Below are positions 18,004 to 28,977 of a stretch of 64,000 bases of DNA, one piece after another (position 1 is the first letter of the stretch; each line of letters opens with the position of its first letter). Origin of the DNA: Saccharopolyspora flava (GTDB taxonomy: Bacteria > Actinomycetota > Actinomycetes > Mycobacteriales > Pseudonocardiaceae); NCBI RefSeq assembly GCF_900116135.1, contig NZ_FOZX01000011.1, positions 62,001 to 126,000 of the forward strand, given 5' to 3'. A program made the position numbers and the translations under genes. Below the pieces are notes generated by a model. The model saw nothing but the letters and a program-made list of their open reading frames with translations, ran no database searches and was not told the DNA's origin.

Positions 18004-18950
18004 CCGTGCGCTTCACCGAAGCCGACGCCGACCGCGAACTGCGCGCCGACGTGCGCGAAGGCCTCACCGACGACCCGAAGTGGCTCTCGCCCAAGTGGTT
18101 CTACGACGCCGAGGGCAGCGAGCTGTTCGAGCGCATCACCGAGCTCGACGAGTACTACCAGACCCGCGCCGAGCAGCAGATCCTGCGGCGCACGGCGCTG
18201 ACCATCGCCGAGCTCACCAACGCCGCGACGCTGGTGGAGCTCGGTTCCGGGTCCTCGGAGAAGACCCGGCTGCTGCTCGACGCGCTCGGCAAGCACGGCA
18301 CGTTGCGGCGGTTCGCGCCGCTGGACGTGTCCGAGTCGGCGTTGCGCGGTGCGGTCGCCGCGATCGAGGCCGACTACCCGGAGCTGGAGGTCTCCGGGAT
18401 CGTCGACGACTTCACCACCGGGCGCCTGGCCGAGGGCGACGCGCGGCTGGTGGCGTTCCTCGGCGGCACCATCGGCAACCTGCTCCCGGAGGAGCGTGCC
18501 GGGTTCTTCGGGGCGCTGCGCGCCGCGATGCGACCGGGGGAGTGGTTGCTGCTGGGCACCGACCTGGTCAAGGAGCCCTCGCGGCTGATCCGCGCCTACG
18601 ACGACGCCGCGGGCGTGACCGCCGATTTCAACCGCAACGTGCTGCGGGTGCTCAACCGGCGGCTCGGAGCGGATTTCGACGTGGACGCCTTCGAGCACGT
18701 GGCGCGCTGGAACACCGATCAGGAGTGGATCGAGATGCGGCTGCGCGCGCTGCGCCCGATGCGGGTGCGGGTGCGCGAGCTGGCGCTGGACGTGGACTTC
18801 ACCGAGGGCGAGGAGATCCGCACCGAGATCTCGGCGAAGTTCCGGCGCGACCGGATCGCCGACGAGCTGGCCGTGGCCGGGTTCGACCTGGGCAGCTGGT
18901 GGCTCGACGACTCGGCCGAGTTCGCGCTGTCGCTGTCGGTCGCGCGGTAG
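17985..18950 (+). CDS. egtD: EgtD, histidine N-alpha-methyltransferase
   Basis: This 321-residue enzyme trimethylates histidine to hercynine with SAM, the first committed step of ergothioneine synthesis. It has the same length as the mycobacterial enzyme. The SAM-binding motif LVELGSGSSEKTRLLLDAL, substrate-site region FLGGTIGNLLPEER and C-terminal WWLDDSAEFALSLSVAR are characteristic. The start GTG at 17985 lies inside the end of egtC and is preceded by GGGGGAGG. No egtE gene follows; the cluster ends with a hairpin at 18968-18998. Confidence 0.95.
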   Translation: MRHPELTVRFTEADADRELRADVREGLTDDPKWLSPKWFYDAEGSELFERITELDEYYQTRAEQQILRRTALTIAELTNAATLVELGSGSSEKTRLLLDALGKHGTLRRFAPLDVSESALRGAVAAIEADYPELEVSGIVDDFTTGRLAEGDARLVAFLGGTIGNLLPEERAGFFGALRAAMRPGEWLLLGTDLVKEPSRLIRAYDDAAGVTADFNRNVLRVLNRRLGADFDVDAFEHVARWNTDQEWIEMRLRALRPMRVRVRELALDVDFTEGEEIRTEISAKFRRDRIADELAVAGFDLGSWWLDDSAEFALSLSVAR

Positions 18951-18967
18951 TCCGGCGTCCCCTCGTC

Positions 18968-18998
18968 CCGGCGCGCCCGCTTTCGCGGAGCGCGCCGG
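18968..18998. terminator. Hairpin between convergent egtD and a small gene
   Basis: CCGGCGCGC (18968-18976) pairs with GCGCGCCGG (18990-18998). It lies 17 bp after the egtD stop and abuts the stop of the opposing gene. It probably ends transcription of the egt operon and of the small gene on the other strand. Confidence 0.7.
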
Positions 18999-19229
18999 TC
19001 ACCGCTCCAGCTCGGGGTCCGACGGGCCGGGGAGCCGCGACATGCAGCGCACGCACGGCATCCCGGCCGGCTGCTCGGACACCTCGGCCACGTACGAGGG
19101 GATCTGCAGGCCGCACAAGGTCCGCCACGCGGCCGGGAACGGGCCCTCCGGCCGGGCCGCCAGGTGCGTCTGGCGGCGGGATTCCGCGACCACGCCTGCG
19201 GCGAACCGCACCGCGACCACTGCGCTCAT
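18999..19229 (-). CDS. Small Cys-containing protein, zinc-finger-like
   Basis: A 76-residue protein starting MSAVVAVRFAAGVVAESRRQTHLA. Toward the C-terminus a TLCGLQIPSY segment and PCVRCMSR (CxxC) give a possible four-Cys or Cys/His zinc site, like small zinc-ribbon proteins widespread in Pseudonocardiaceae. An ATG with an upstream GGGGG-rich site supports the start. It resembles in layout the micro-genes at 47440 and 50414 (CG..., then CxxC near the end), but similarity is weak. Function unknown. Confidence 0.6.
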   Translation of the reverse strand: MSAVVAVRFAAGVVAESRRQTHLAARPEGPFPAAWRTLCGLQIPSYVAEVSEQPAGMPCVRCMSRLPGPSDPELER

Positions 19230-19782
19230 CGTGTCGCCCCCGGTGGTTGTGCTGCGCCCGGCCGCAGGCTCGTGTCCACCGGGTCTCCCGGCAGGCAGCG
19301 GGCGGACAGGGCGTCGTGGTTTCGGTTGATCATTTTCCCCACCTCCGCGGACGGGACTCGTCCCGGAGGTGGTCGTGACGCGAGGCTAGGCGGGTTGACC
19401 CGTTCGGCCCAACGGCCATGCGCTGAAACGCCCCATTGATCACCCGAAGGGGTTGCCGGAGTCCTGCCGGGCACGCCCGGTGATCGGCATTCGGGGGAAT
19501 CGCCCGGCGGCCGTGCGGCGGGCGCCCCTCGCAAACAAGGGCCGGCCACGCGAACGCCAGCTACTGGGGGGAGGTGCTGGTGCCGCGTGACCGGCGGGGC
19601 ACAGGCTACACCCGGTGCCCGCGCGGTCATCGGCGGTAGCGGCGCGCGCCCCCGCATCGTGTTGATCGCCCCGCCTTGATCACAGGGCATCGCGTTGATC
19701 ACAGGGGCCGGGCCATGGCCGCGGGGCTTCCGAGGCGAGAGACTGGTCCGACCGCTACGAGGTCGCCGGAGCAGGAGGAAGC
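19230..19782. other. Intergenic region upstream of aminotransferase operon
   Basis: These 553 bp have no gene I can support; a minus-strand frame across it is Pro/Arg/Ala-rich filler. Near the downstream gene there are direct repeats: TTGATCACAGGG at 19676-19687 and again at 19695-19706, plus another TTGATC at 19662. These could be a regulator site. GGAGGAAGC precedes the ATG at 19783. Confidence 0.5.
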
Positions 19783-21077
19783 ATGTCGGATTCGCTGTTG
19801 GCGCGGCACAAGGCCGTGATGCCGGACTGGCTGTCGCTGTACTACCAGGAGCCGATCGAGATCGTCAGCGGCTCCGGCCGCCACGTCACCGACGCCGACG
19901 GCAACACCTACCTGGACTTCTTCGCCGGCATCCTCACCAACGCCATCGGCTACGACATCGACGAGATCAGCGACGCGATCCGCCGCCGGGTCGACACCGG
20001 GGTGCTGCACACCTCGACGCTGTACCTGATCCGCCAGCAGGTCGAGCTGGCCGAGCGCATCGCCGAGCTGTCCGGGCTGCGCGACCCGAAGGTGTTCTTC
20101 ACCAACTCCGGGACCGAGGCCAACGAGACCGCGCTGATGCTGGCCACCCAGAAGCGCCGCAGCAACCAGGTGCTGGCGCTGCGCAACTCCTACCACGGGC
20201 GCGCGTTCGCGACGCTGGCCGTGACCGGCAACCGGGGCTGGTCGGCGACGTCGCTGTCGCCGGTGAAGGTCAGCTACGTGCACGGCGGCTACCGCTACCG
20301 CAGCCCGTTCTCCGGCCTGTCCGACGCCGACTACATCGCCGCCTGCGTCGACGACCTGCGCGAGGTCATCGAGACCACCACCGCCGGGGACGTGGCCTGC
20401 ATGATCGCCGAGCCGATCCAGGGCGTCGGCGGGTTCGCCACCCCGCCCGACGGGCTGCTGGGCGCGTTCGCCGAGGTCCTCGACGAGTACGGCATCCTGC
20501 TCATCTCCGACGAGGTGCAGACCGGGTGGGGCCGCACCGGCGAGCACTTCTGGGGCATCCAGGCCCACGGCGTCACCCCGGACGCCATGACCTTCGCCAA
20601 GGGGCTCGGCAACGGCCTGGCGATCGGCGGCGTGGTCGCCGAATCCGCGCTGATGGACGACATCGGCGCGAACTCCATCTCCACCTTCGGCGGCAACCCG
20701 GTCTCCACCGGCGGTGCGCACGCCGCGCTGGAGTACCTGCTGGCCCACGACCTGCAGGGCAACGCCGCCAAGCTCGGCTCCCAGCTGCTGCAGGGGCTGC
20801 GGGCCCACGACAGCGCGCTCATCGGGGACGTGCGCGGCAAGGGACTCATGATCGGCGTCGAGCTCGTCGTGCCCGGCGGCAAGACGCCGGCGCCGGAGGC
20901 CGCCGCGCGGGTGATGGAGCTGGCCAAGCAGCGGGGCCTGTTGATAGGCAAGGGCGGGTTGCACGGCAACGTCCTGCGCCTGGCGCCGCCGATGACGCTC
21001 ACCGAGACCGAAGCGGCACACGCGCTGCAGGTGCTCACCGAAACCGTCTCGCAGGCCGAGCAGGAGCTGTTCTCATC

Positions 21078-21081
<4 letters not shown>
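19783..21081 (+). CDS. Class III PLP-dependent aminotransferase
   Basis: This 432-residue fold-type I aminotransferase has the PLP lysine in MTFAKGLGNG, the phosphate/ring contacts SDEVQTGWGRTG, and FFTNSGTEANETALMLA. It belongs to the omega-amino acid / alanine-glyoxylate branch. The stop overlaps the start of a methylmalonate-semialdehyde dehydrogenase gene (ATGA), so the pair likely turns a beta-amino acid such as beta-alanine or beta-aminoisobutyrate into an acyl-CoA. Substrate choice is inference from the neighbour. A strong GGAGGA site precedes the ATG. Confidence 0.88.
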
Positions 21082-22571
<1,490 letters not shown>

Positions 22572-22579
22572 TCCACCCG

Positions 22580-22615
22580 CCGGTCGGCCCCGGGGGAGAT
22601 TCCGGGGCTGACCGG
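22580..22615. terminator. Hairpin after mmsA
   Basis: CCGGTCGGCCCCGG (22580-22593) pairs with CCGGGGCTGACCGG (22602-22615) with one mismatch and an 8-base loop. It starts 8 bp after the mmsA stop and separates the catabolic operon from the PrsW gene. No U-tract follows, as is usual in this group. Confidence 0.65.
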
Positions 22616-22649
22616 ACGGGACCGGGGTTGATCTCCTACGCTGCCGGGC

Positions 22650-23933
22650 ATGCCCGCACTGAGCCCGAAATCGGTTCTGGAAGGCCGCAGCTCCAACCGC
22701 GCGCCGGTGTCGTTGATCATCGGACTGGTGATCTCCGGCGTCTGCATGCTGCTGGCGCTGGCGTCGTACTTCGCGATGGATCCCGGTGCGCCGGGCAACG
22801 TCGTGATCGGCATGCTGCTGGCGCTGCCGACCGCGATCGTGCTGGTCGCGCTGATCCTGCTGATCGACCGGCTGGAACCGGAACCGCGGCTGAACCTGCT
22901 GGTGGCCTTCGGCTGGGGCGCCGGCGTGGCGCTGCTGGGCGCGTTGATCGTCAACTCCCTCGGCGAGTCGGTGCTGGCCGTGGTGCTGGGGCCGGAGCCC
23001 GCGACGGTGCTGACGGTGTCGGTGATCGCCCCGGTCGTCGAGGAGAGCTTCAAGGGCGCGCTGCTGCTGTTCCTGCTGGTGGTGCGGCGCGGCGAGATCG
23101 ACGGCCCGACCGACGGGATCGTCTACGCGGGACTGTGCGGGCTGGGCTTCGCGCTGGTCGAGAACGTCCTCTACTACATGCAGGGCCTGGCCTCGGTGCC
23201 CGGCGAGATCTGGGGCACGGTCCTGATCCGCGGCGTGGTGGCACCGCTGGGGCACCCGATGTACACGGCGATGACCGGGCTGGGCATCGCCTACGCCGCC
23301 ACGCACCGCGGCGTCGGCCGCGTCTTCGCGCCGATCCTGGGCTGGTGCGCGGCGGTGTTCCTGCACGCGCTGTGGAACGGCGGTTCGGTGCTGTTCGGCT
23401 TCGGCGGACTGGTGCTGGCCTACCTGGTGGAGGCCGTGGTGCTCGCGGTGCTGGTGATCGTGCTGGTCCGGGACCGCAGGCGCCTGGTGCACCTCATCGG
23501 CCGCTACCTGCCGTCCTACATCCCCAGCGGGCTGGTGGCGCCCAACGACATCCAGATGCTGGGCACGATGCGCGGGCGCCGAGGCGCCCGCAACTGGGCG
23601 CGTCACCAGGCCGGTGCCGTGGGGGCGCAGGCGATGGGCGACTACCAGCTGGCGGCCACGGAACTGGCGCTGCTGCACGCCCAGGCCGAGCGCCGCACGA
23701 TCGATCCGCAGGCGTTCTTCGCTCGCCGCGGGCAGATCGTGACCCTGATGGGCATGGCGCGCGAGGCGTTCTTCCGCCGCATGCCGCAGCCGAAACAACC
23801 GGCGCCGTGGGCCCGCAACCAGCAGTCGGGTTTCTTCACCGTGCCGCAGCAGCTGCACGACATGCCGACGCACAAGCTGCGCATCCCGCCCCAGCCCCCG
23901 CAGCCGCCGGGACGGCCCGGTTCTTGGAGCTGA
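22650..23933 (+). CDS. PrsW-family intramembrane metalloprotease
   Basis: This 427-residue membrane protein has about nine helices. The PrsW/Abi-like active site is visible: VIAPVVEESFKGALLLF (the EExxK motif), HPMYTAMTGLGIAYA, and FLHALWNGG with the metal-binding His. A cytoplasmic tail of about 130 residues, ending in a Pro-rich segment, follows the last helix. In Bacillus, PrsW cleaves an anti-sigma factor; in actinobacteria the substrate is unknown. It is monocistronic and begins ATG at 22650, about 35 bp after a terminator-like hairpin. Confidence 0.9.
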   Translation: MPALSPKSVLEGRSSNRAPVSLIIGLVISGVCMLLALASYFAMDPGAPGNVVIGMLLALPTAIVLVALILLIDRLEPEPRLNLLVAFGWGAGVALLGALIVNSLGESVLAVVLGPEPATVLTVSVIAPVVEESFKGALLLFLLVVRRGEIDGPTDGIVYAGLCGLGFALVENVLYYMQGLASVPGEIWGTVLIRGVVAPLGHPMYTAMTGLGIAYAATHRGVGRVFAPILGWCAAVFLHALWNGGSVLFGFGGLVLAYLVEAVVLAVLVIVLVRDRRRLVHLIGRYLPSYIPSGLVAPNDIQMLGTMRGRRGARNWARHQAGAVGAQAMGDYQLAATELALLHAQAERRTIDPQAFFARRGQIVTLMGMAREAFFRRMPQPKQPAPWARNQQSGFFTVPQQLHDMPTHKLRIPPQPPQPPGRPGSWS

Positions 23934-24152
23934 CGACAGCGCGCGGTGCCGGGTCTTGAACGTCGTTCGAGCAGCCCCGGCCTCGGTGTCACGATCAGCG
24001 ATCAGGCCCGAGCCCGGAGCGGTGATCCGATTCCGGCGCTGCGCGTGACCCCGAGGCCGGGGGCTCCGGCCGCGTTGTTTCCCACTCTGCAGTTGTCAAA
24101 CAGCAAGTGCCGCTGAGGGCGTGCCGGGGTGCCCGGCCTGGTGCAGGTCGGT

Positions 24153-25457
24153 TCAGAGGGCGGGTTCTCGTGGTGCGGGGATGAGATCCCGGATCAGTTG
24201 TCGGTGCGTTCCCGGGCGCGACGTCGAGCCGGGCCGGGATCGGCGGTGCGGATCGATGCGGTGCGGTGGTGTGAACGCGGTTCTCCCTTCGTCGACGGTG
24301 ATCGTCCAGCGGTCGTTGTGGACGATCCGGTGGTGGAAGGCGCAGAGCATGACCATGTTCGACAGCGTCGTCTCGCCGCCGTGGAACCACTCCACGATGT
24401 GGTGTGCCTGCGACGTTCCGGGCGGGTGTTCGCAGCCCGGGAACGCGCAGATCCCGTCGCGCCGGAACAGGGCGGCCCGCAGTTGCGGGGGAGCGGTGCG
24501 CTCCTCGCGCCCGTAGTCCAGCGCGACACCGTCGCCGCCGAGGACGACGGGCAGGATCCCGGCGTCGCAAGCCATCCGCCGCACGGCGTCGGCCGTGATC
24601 GGAGTCCCGTCGGCGAACGAACCGGGCGCGACGCCTTCGGCGCGGGGGTCGAGGCTGCGCACCAGGTCGTCGTAGCCGACGGTGACCTGGACCTGCACCC
24701 GCTGACCCCCGACGCGCGGCATGTTCTCGGAGCCGAGCGCGAGGTCGACCAAGGTCGCGAGGCCGTCGGCGTGACGCTGCGCGGGCGTGCGCGGATCAGG
24801 CGTCCCGTCGTGGGACGGAAGCGGTTTCGACAGCGGGCGGATCGCGGCGAGGAACTTCTGGCCCGTCTCCTTGTCGAGCCGCGCCTTGATCATGACCATC
24901 CCGTCGCCGGAGGCGACGTAGTGCAGCTCCCGCGACTCGTGCTGGGCCTGCTCGTCCCGCACGGCGAGGGAGCGGTCGTGCGCGGCGTTGATCCCCTCGG
25001 CCAGCTGCCGCAGGTCGCGAGGCCGGCACGTTCGCGCCTGCTCGACCAGCACAGCCTCCACCCGAGAGGTCTCGGCGGCGTCGGGGAGCTTGTCGACGCA
25101 CGCAGCGATGACTTGCGCGTGCTCCACGCTGATCACCCCGTCCGCCAACGCCTTCCGCGCCACCGGGACGGCAGTGCTCGTAGCGACCTGGACCCGGCCG
25201 CGAGCCTGCCCGGGGTCGGCCTTGAGCACGTCCTGCAACCACACGCCCGTGTTCCGCGCCCCCGCGGAGCGCGCGATCTGGTGCTGTTCCGCCTCCTGAA
25301 TCAACTCGGCCTGCACGGAATGCACGTACCGCGCAAGCGATTCCAACTCCCGAATCGCACCGGCCAACTCACCGGCACACCTCGGTGACGCCACGGCACC
25401 CGCAAGAGCGGCCCGAGCCGCGGCCACGGCACCGGAAAACGACGTCATCGAACGCAT
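24153..25457 (-). CDS. DUF222 / 13E12-type HNH endonuclease-domain protein
   Basis: The product has 434 residues. The N-terminal DUF222 region (ARAALAGAVASPRCAGELAGAIRELESLARYVHSVQAELIQEAEQH) is helical. The C-terminal HNH module has CAFPGCEHPPGTSQAHHIVEWFHGGETTLSNMVMLCAFHHRIVH, with two CxxC-like pairs replaced by C...C and the HH/H catalytic core. This family is present in many copies in mycobacteria (REP13E12) and other actinobacteria, often near mobile DNA, with unproven function. It lies at the left border of the CRISPR island and is transcribed away from it. Confidence 0.88.
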   Translation of the reverse strand: MRSMTSFSGAVAAARAALAGAVASPRCAGELAGAIRELESLARYVHSVQAELIQEAEQHQIARSAGARNTGVWLQDVLKADPGQARGRVQVATSTAVPVARKALADGVISVEHAQVIAACVDKLPDAAETSRVEAVLVEQARTCRPRDLRQLAEGINAAHDRSLAVRDEQAQHESRELHYVASGDGMVMIKARLDKETGQKFLAAIRPLSKPLPSHDGTPDPRTPAQRHADGLATLVDLALGSENMPRVGGQRVQVQVTVGYDDLVRSLDPRAEGVAPGSFADGTPITADAVRRMACDAGILPVVLGGDGVALDYGREERTAPPQLRAALFRRDGICAFPGCEHPPGTSQAHHIVEWFHGGETTLSNMVMLCAFHHRIVHNDRWTITVDEGRTAFTPPHRIDPHRRSRPGSTSRPGTHRQLIRDLIPAPREPAL

Positions 25458-25639
25458 GTTCCCTATTGTGCCCGGCGGGGAGGCGGAAAACGAGGCTCAT
25501 GGCATCGCTAAACCGGGTGAACGTCAGGGCAAAAACAGTGGAAACCAAGCGGCTTTCACGAAATTGTCGAGATCGACCCACCGTCGAATCCCGAAAAGCT
25601 AGGATTTCCCCTACTTCTGGGGAACGACGCGAAGACAGG

Positions 25640-26359
25640 ATGAGATACACGGTGAGCGCAGAGGCCGGCATCGCACAGAACGCCGACCGGATGCTGATGT
25701 TCAGCTTCCCGAAAGGCATCCGCATCGAAGGGAAACTGGCGGGCACGATCACCACGAGCCTCCGCAAAGCGGTCATGAGCCGGACCCCGAACCCGCTCCC
25801 GCCCGAGATCTCCGGCCACGAAGCCGAAGACCGCACCCACGCCGCCTACCTCCCGCTGATCGAACCCGAGCACTCGACGACTCCGGGGAACATCCGCGGC
25901 GTGGCGATCCTCTGCCCACCGGGCAAACCCGGTCTGGTGGAACTACTCAAGAAAGTCCTGCACACCACAGCGTTTCGGCTCGAAATCCCAGGCGCCACCC
26001 TCCGACTGAAGCCGCAACCGTCCACAACGGCCACCGAGTGGACCACCCCGTCGCGCACGTGGACCACGGTCACCCCCATCGTCCTCGACCGGTTCCCGGG
26101 CAAGGGCAACGAATCCGCAGAACTCGCCCGAGCCTGCCGCACAGCAGGCCTGCCCGAACCCACCGAGATCCGCACGGCCCGGAGCCCCTTCACCACAGCG
26201 GCAACAGACCTCGCCCCCGCAGACCTACCCCGAAAAACCCGGCTTCCATACACCCACGCCCACATCACCTTCCCAGACGCGATCCCGGGCCCGGTGGTCC
26301 TCGGCTCCCAACGCTATTTGGGCATGGGCCTGTTCCGACCTGCTGCGACTACCGTGTAA
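25640..26359 (+). CDS. Free-standing Csb2-like Cas6 domain (type I-G/I-U crRNA endonuclease)
   Basis: The 239-residue product aligns by eye with only the C-terminal, Cas6-like half of Csb2 (GSU0054 family; full proteins run to roughly 450-500 residues). Shared blocks are PLPPEISGHEAEDRTHAAYLPL, IRGVAILCPPG, WTTVTPIVLDRFPGK, the ACRTAGLPEP segment and the Gly-rich loop LGSQRYLGMGLFRPA at the end. No Cas5-like N-terminal half is present upstream. The stop is 9 bp before the distal, decayed end of CRISPR array 1. No other Cas6 is seen in the island, so I infer it cuts the repeats for the Cmr complex. ATG at 25640 is chosen; GTG at 25652 is also possible. Confidence 0.75.
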   Translation: MRYTVSAEAGIAQNADRMLMFSFPKGIRIEGKLAGTITTSLRKAVMSRTPNPLPPEISGHEAEDRTHAAYLPLIEPEHSTTPGNIRGVAILCPPGKPGLVELLKKVLHTTAFRLEIPGATLRLKPQPSTTATEWTTPSRTWTTVTPIVLDRFPGKGNESAELARACRTAGLPEPTEIRTARSPFTTAATDLAPADLPRKTRLPYTHAHITFPDAIPGPVVLGSQRYLGMGLFRPAATTV

Positions 26360-26368
26360 GCCCAGACG

Positions 26369-27052
26369 CAATGGGCCTGTCGGAACGGCCGGTGACGGCG
26401 GCGGGTTTGACCTGCTGCACGTGCTGACCGGCCACGTGTGGCAATGGGGACCGGCCGGTGCGGCCGGTGACGGATGACACAGGACAACGGAGATCAGGCT
26501 CGACGGCTTCCGTGGCAATGAGGAACGGCCGGTGACGGGCTGCGCTACCACCGGTGGGAGCCGATGGCGACGATCCTGTGGCAATGAGGACCGGCCGGAC
26601 CGGCCGGTGCGGCGGCTTCGTGATCTACGGTTTTCCCGACGAGCTGGAGTGGCAATGAGGACCGGCCGGGATGGCCGGTGACGGTGAAGTCATTCGGTTT
26701 CGGGTCACCCCGGAGGTGGAGTGGCAATGAGGACCGGCCGGAGCGGCCGGTGACGGCACCGCAGGCCTGGTCTACGCCGCACCGGGCGGCGCCCAGTGGC
26801 AATGAGGACCGGCCGGAGCGGCCGGTGACGGAGACCTCAACCGGGAGAGAGAAAGAGGGAAACCATGATGGTGCAATGAGGACCGGCCGGAGCGGCCGGT
26901 GACGGCTGAAACCGCCTCTGCCGGTCAGCACGACAGCAGCTCGGGTGGCAATGAGGACCGGCCGGAGCGGCCGGTGACGGACACGTGAGCCTTGTCTACG
27001 CCATCACCGCGAACGCGTGGCAATGAGGACCGGCCGGGACGGCCGGTGACGG
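26369..27052 (-). CRISPR. CRISPR array 1 (10 repeats including decayed ones)
   Basis: Repeats of 36 bp start at 26438, 26512 (9-bp internal deletion), 26578, 26649, 26721, 26796, 26871 (one base lost), 26945 and 27017, with a badly decayed copy at 26369-26398. Spacers are 35-39 bp. Read on the minus strand the repeat ends CCTCATTGCCAC, with stem ACCGGCC/GGCCGGT and loop GCTCC. The last eight bases, ATTGCCAC, resemble the AUUGAAAC-type 5' handle of type III crRNAs. The leader lies at the right end, so transcription is leftward toward the Csb2-like gene, and decay is at the leader-distal end as expected. Confidence 0.97.
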
Positions 27053-27227
27053 GGCTGTCCGAATGCGGTGGGTCTGACCTGGGTTTTCAAAGATCAAGGC
27101 GAGCGACCCCTCGTGGAGATCGCCACCGGAGCCAGATTCGATCTTAGCGTACCCAACAAAACAGGATGACCTGCGGAAACGCCATGCGAGCGGCCCTGCC
27201 TGGCACCATCGCCGCTGGACCGCTCGC
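27053..27227 (-). promoter_or_regulatory. Leader of CRISPR array 1
   Basis: On the minus strand it contains an inverted repeat GCGAGCGG (27220-27227) / CCGCTCGC (27186-27193), then CGCAGGTCA, 20 bases, and TAAGATC (complement at 27140-27146), then GATCTTTGAAAACCCAGGTC near the first repeat. All of these recur in the leaders of the other arrays. TAAGAT is a plausible -10 element for array transcription. Confidence 0.8.
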
Positions 27228-27276
27228 ATCGCGATATCGCTGTCACCTCCTGCGCACTCCAGCGACAGGAGTGCCC

Positions 27277-28971
27277 CTACTCCCGCCGCCGGAGCCCGAC
27301 GGCGACCCGAGGGCCGTACGTCACCGGCACGTCCACGGACTCGCAGAACCGAACCCCCTCCCGAACGTCCTCAGCCCCGACTTCGCCGTCCTCCTGGTCG
27401 AGCACGTTCACCCCGCTCAACTCGGGTGCTTCAACGCCGAGCAGTTCGAACCTCTCAACGCGGTCACCGACGAGCCCGCCGACGCGCTCATCGTCGTCGG
27501 TCCCCTCGGCCAGGGGAGCCGCGTCGCGCACGGCCGCGACGAACGACGCCTCGATCTGCGGATGATCCGGGATGAGGATCTTCGCAGGCAGCGGCGTCCC
27601 AGCAGAGTGCTCGGTCTCGGTCCGGCGCATGGCCCGCGCCATCATCTGCGCGATGAACAGTGGCGCGACGATGTTCGTCCCGTAGGCGATCGTCGCGACC
27701 TGCGGGCAGTCGAAGCCCTCGGTCACCATCCGGACGGTCACGATGGCGCACGGCCGGGGCTCTGCAGCAGCAAGCCGCAACGTCGAGATCGCCCCGGACT
27801 CGTCCGAGACGACCAGCCGCGCGAAATCGGTCCCCGTGAGCCTGTTGAGCTTGTCCTGCGCCAGACGTGCAGCCGGGATCGAGGGAGCCACGTACAGCAG
27901 CTTCAGCGGCTCGGCGTGACCGAGGGCGTCGAGCTGTTGGTCGTGCAGCGCAAGTGCTTCGCGAGCGAAGTTCTCGATCCACTCCGGGGAGGAAAGGATC
28001 TTGAGCATGACCCCGGAGCGCTCCTGATCATCGAGGTCCGCGATCAGCCGGTGCTGCGGAACACCGTCACCGGTCAGGTCCACGCATTCCGCCCGCGCGG
28101 CGTAGCGGTACAGATCGGGTGCCCGAAGCACCGTCTTGATGAGCTGCTGTGTCGACACGGAGAAGTCCGCCACGGCCTGCAGTTTCGGCACGCCATCGGC
28201 GAAGACCCGCCGGTACGGAACGGTCGGAATCCGATGACGAGGATCGGACCGGAACAGGGTTCCGGTCATGTTCAGAACAGCCCGAGCCCGGAGCTGATCG
28301 GGACCACCGATCATCCGCTGCGCGGCCAAACCCCACGCCGCGTAGCTCGCGAGGTGATGCACCTCGTCGAACACCACGAACGTAGGTTGCTGCTCCTGCC
28401 GGATGAGATGCGTTCCGGCCGAGTTGGGCAGGGAGTGATACGTGGTGATTAACCCGGCTTGGCCGGTGCCCTCGACGGCTCCCACGACCGGGCTCGGGTC
28501 CAAGTGAATCCCGTGCTCGGCCAGCTGTGATTGCCACTGTCCGACCAACGCTCGGTTCGGCACGACGACGGTCATGCGTCCTACGTATCCCGCGTCTCGC
28601 AACTTCCGGAACATCAACGCGGCGAAGGTCGTTTTGCCCGCACCCGGTGCCCCATGAAGTGTCGCCATGCCCTCCTGGAAGAGCCGGTCGCCGATGACGG
28701 GCAGTGCCTCGGCCTGCCAGTCGCGCAACGACACTCCGGGCAGCGGGTGCGCGTCCTTGCCACCGAGCGCGAGGTTGCATCGAGAGCACCAAGCCTCCAT
28801 GTTCGCGAACGTCGTGCCTCCGCCGTTGCGGTGGGCAGCGAGGTGTGCGCACTGGTAATCCGCGTCGAGCTCGACCCCGCAGCGTTGGCACCTCCCGCGC
28901 GCGGCTTGGTACAGCAATGCGCGCTGTTGACGTGTCGCGCCTCTCCGTCGATCACGTCCGATCGGTTCCAT
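27277..28971 (-). CDS. HNH nuclease-SF2 helicase fusion in the adaptation operon
   Basis: The product has 564 residues. An N-terminal HNH/zinc module (C28-C31, H43 in CAHLAAHRNGG, C62-C65 in WCSRCN) is followed by an SF2 helicase: Walker A GAPGAGKTT (107-115), DEVHH box (202-206), MTGTLF motif III (near 235), and an Arg-finger motif in QMMARAMRR (442-450). An acidic C-terminal tail follows. It sits 6 bp downstream of the DUF5343 gene, in line with cas4-cas1 and cas2, next to array 1. ATG 28971 is preferred; TTG 28977 is possible. It is not Cas3: no HD domain, and the architecture is that of restriction- or repair-type helicases. Its role in CRISPR biology is unknown. Confidence 0.85.
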   Translation of the reverse strand: MEPIGRDRRRGATRQQRALLYQAARGRCQRCGVELDADYQCAHLAAHRNGGGTTFANMEAWCSRCNLALGGKDAHPLPGVSLRDWQAEALPVIGDRLFQEGMATLHGAPGAGKTTFAALMFRKLRDAGYVGRMTVVVPNRALVGQWQSQLAEHGIHLDPSPVVGAVEGTGQAGLITTYHSLPNSAGTHLIRQEQQPTFVVFDEVHHLASYAAWGLAAQRMIGGPDQLRARAVLNMTGTLFRSDPRHRIPTVPYRRVFADGVPKLQAVADFSVSTQQLIKTVLRAPDLYRYAARAECVDLTGDGVPQHRLIADLDDQERSGVMLKILSSPEWIENFAREALALHDQQLDALGHAEPLKLLYVAPSIPAARLAQDKLNRLTGTDFARLVVSDESGAISTLRLAAAEPRPCAIVTVRMVTEGFDCPQVATIAYGTNIVAPLFIAQMMARAMRRTETEHSAGTPLPAKILIPDHPQIEASFVAAVRDAAPLAEGTDDDERVGGLVGDRVERFELLGVEAPELSGVNVLDQEDGEVGAEDVREGVRFCESVDVPVTYGPRVAVGLRRRE

Positions 28972-28977
28972 GACCAA

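Noticed and set aside
24153..25457. Group II intron or transposon at the island border
   Set aside because: The DUF222-HNH protein lacks a reverse transcriptase, and no terminal inverted or target-site repeats are visible.
27277..28971. Possible Cas3 or Cas3-like interference helicase
   Set aside because: No HD nuclease domain and no Cas3-type C-terminal part; the N-terminal HNH zinc module points to another helicase class.
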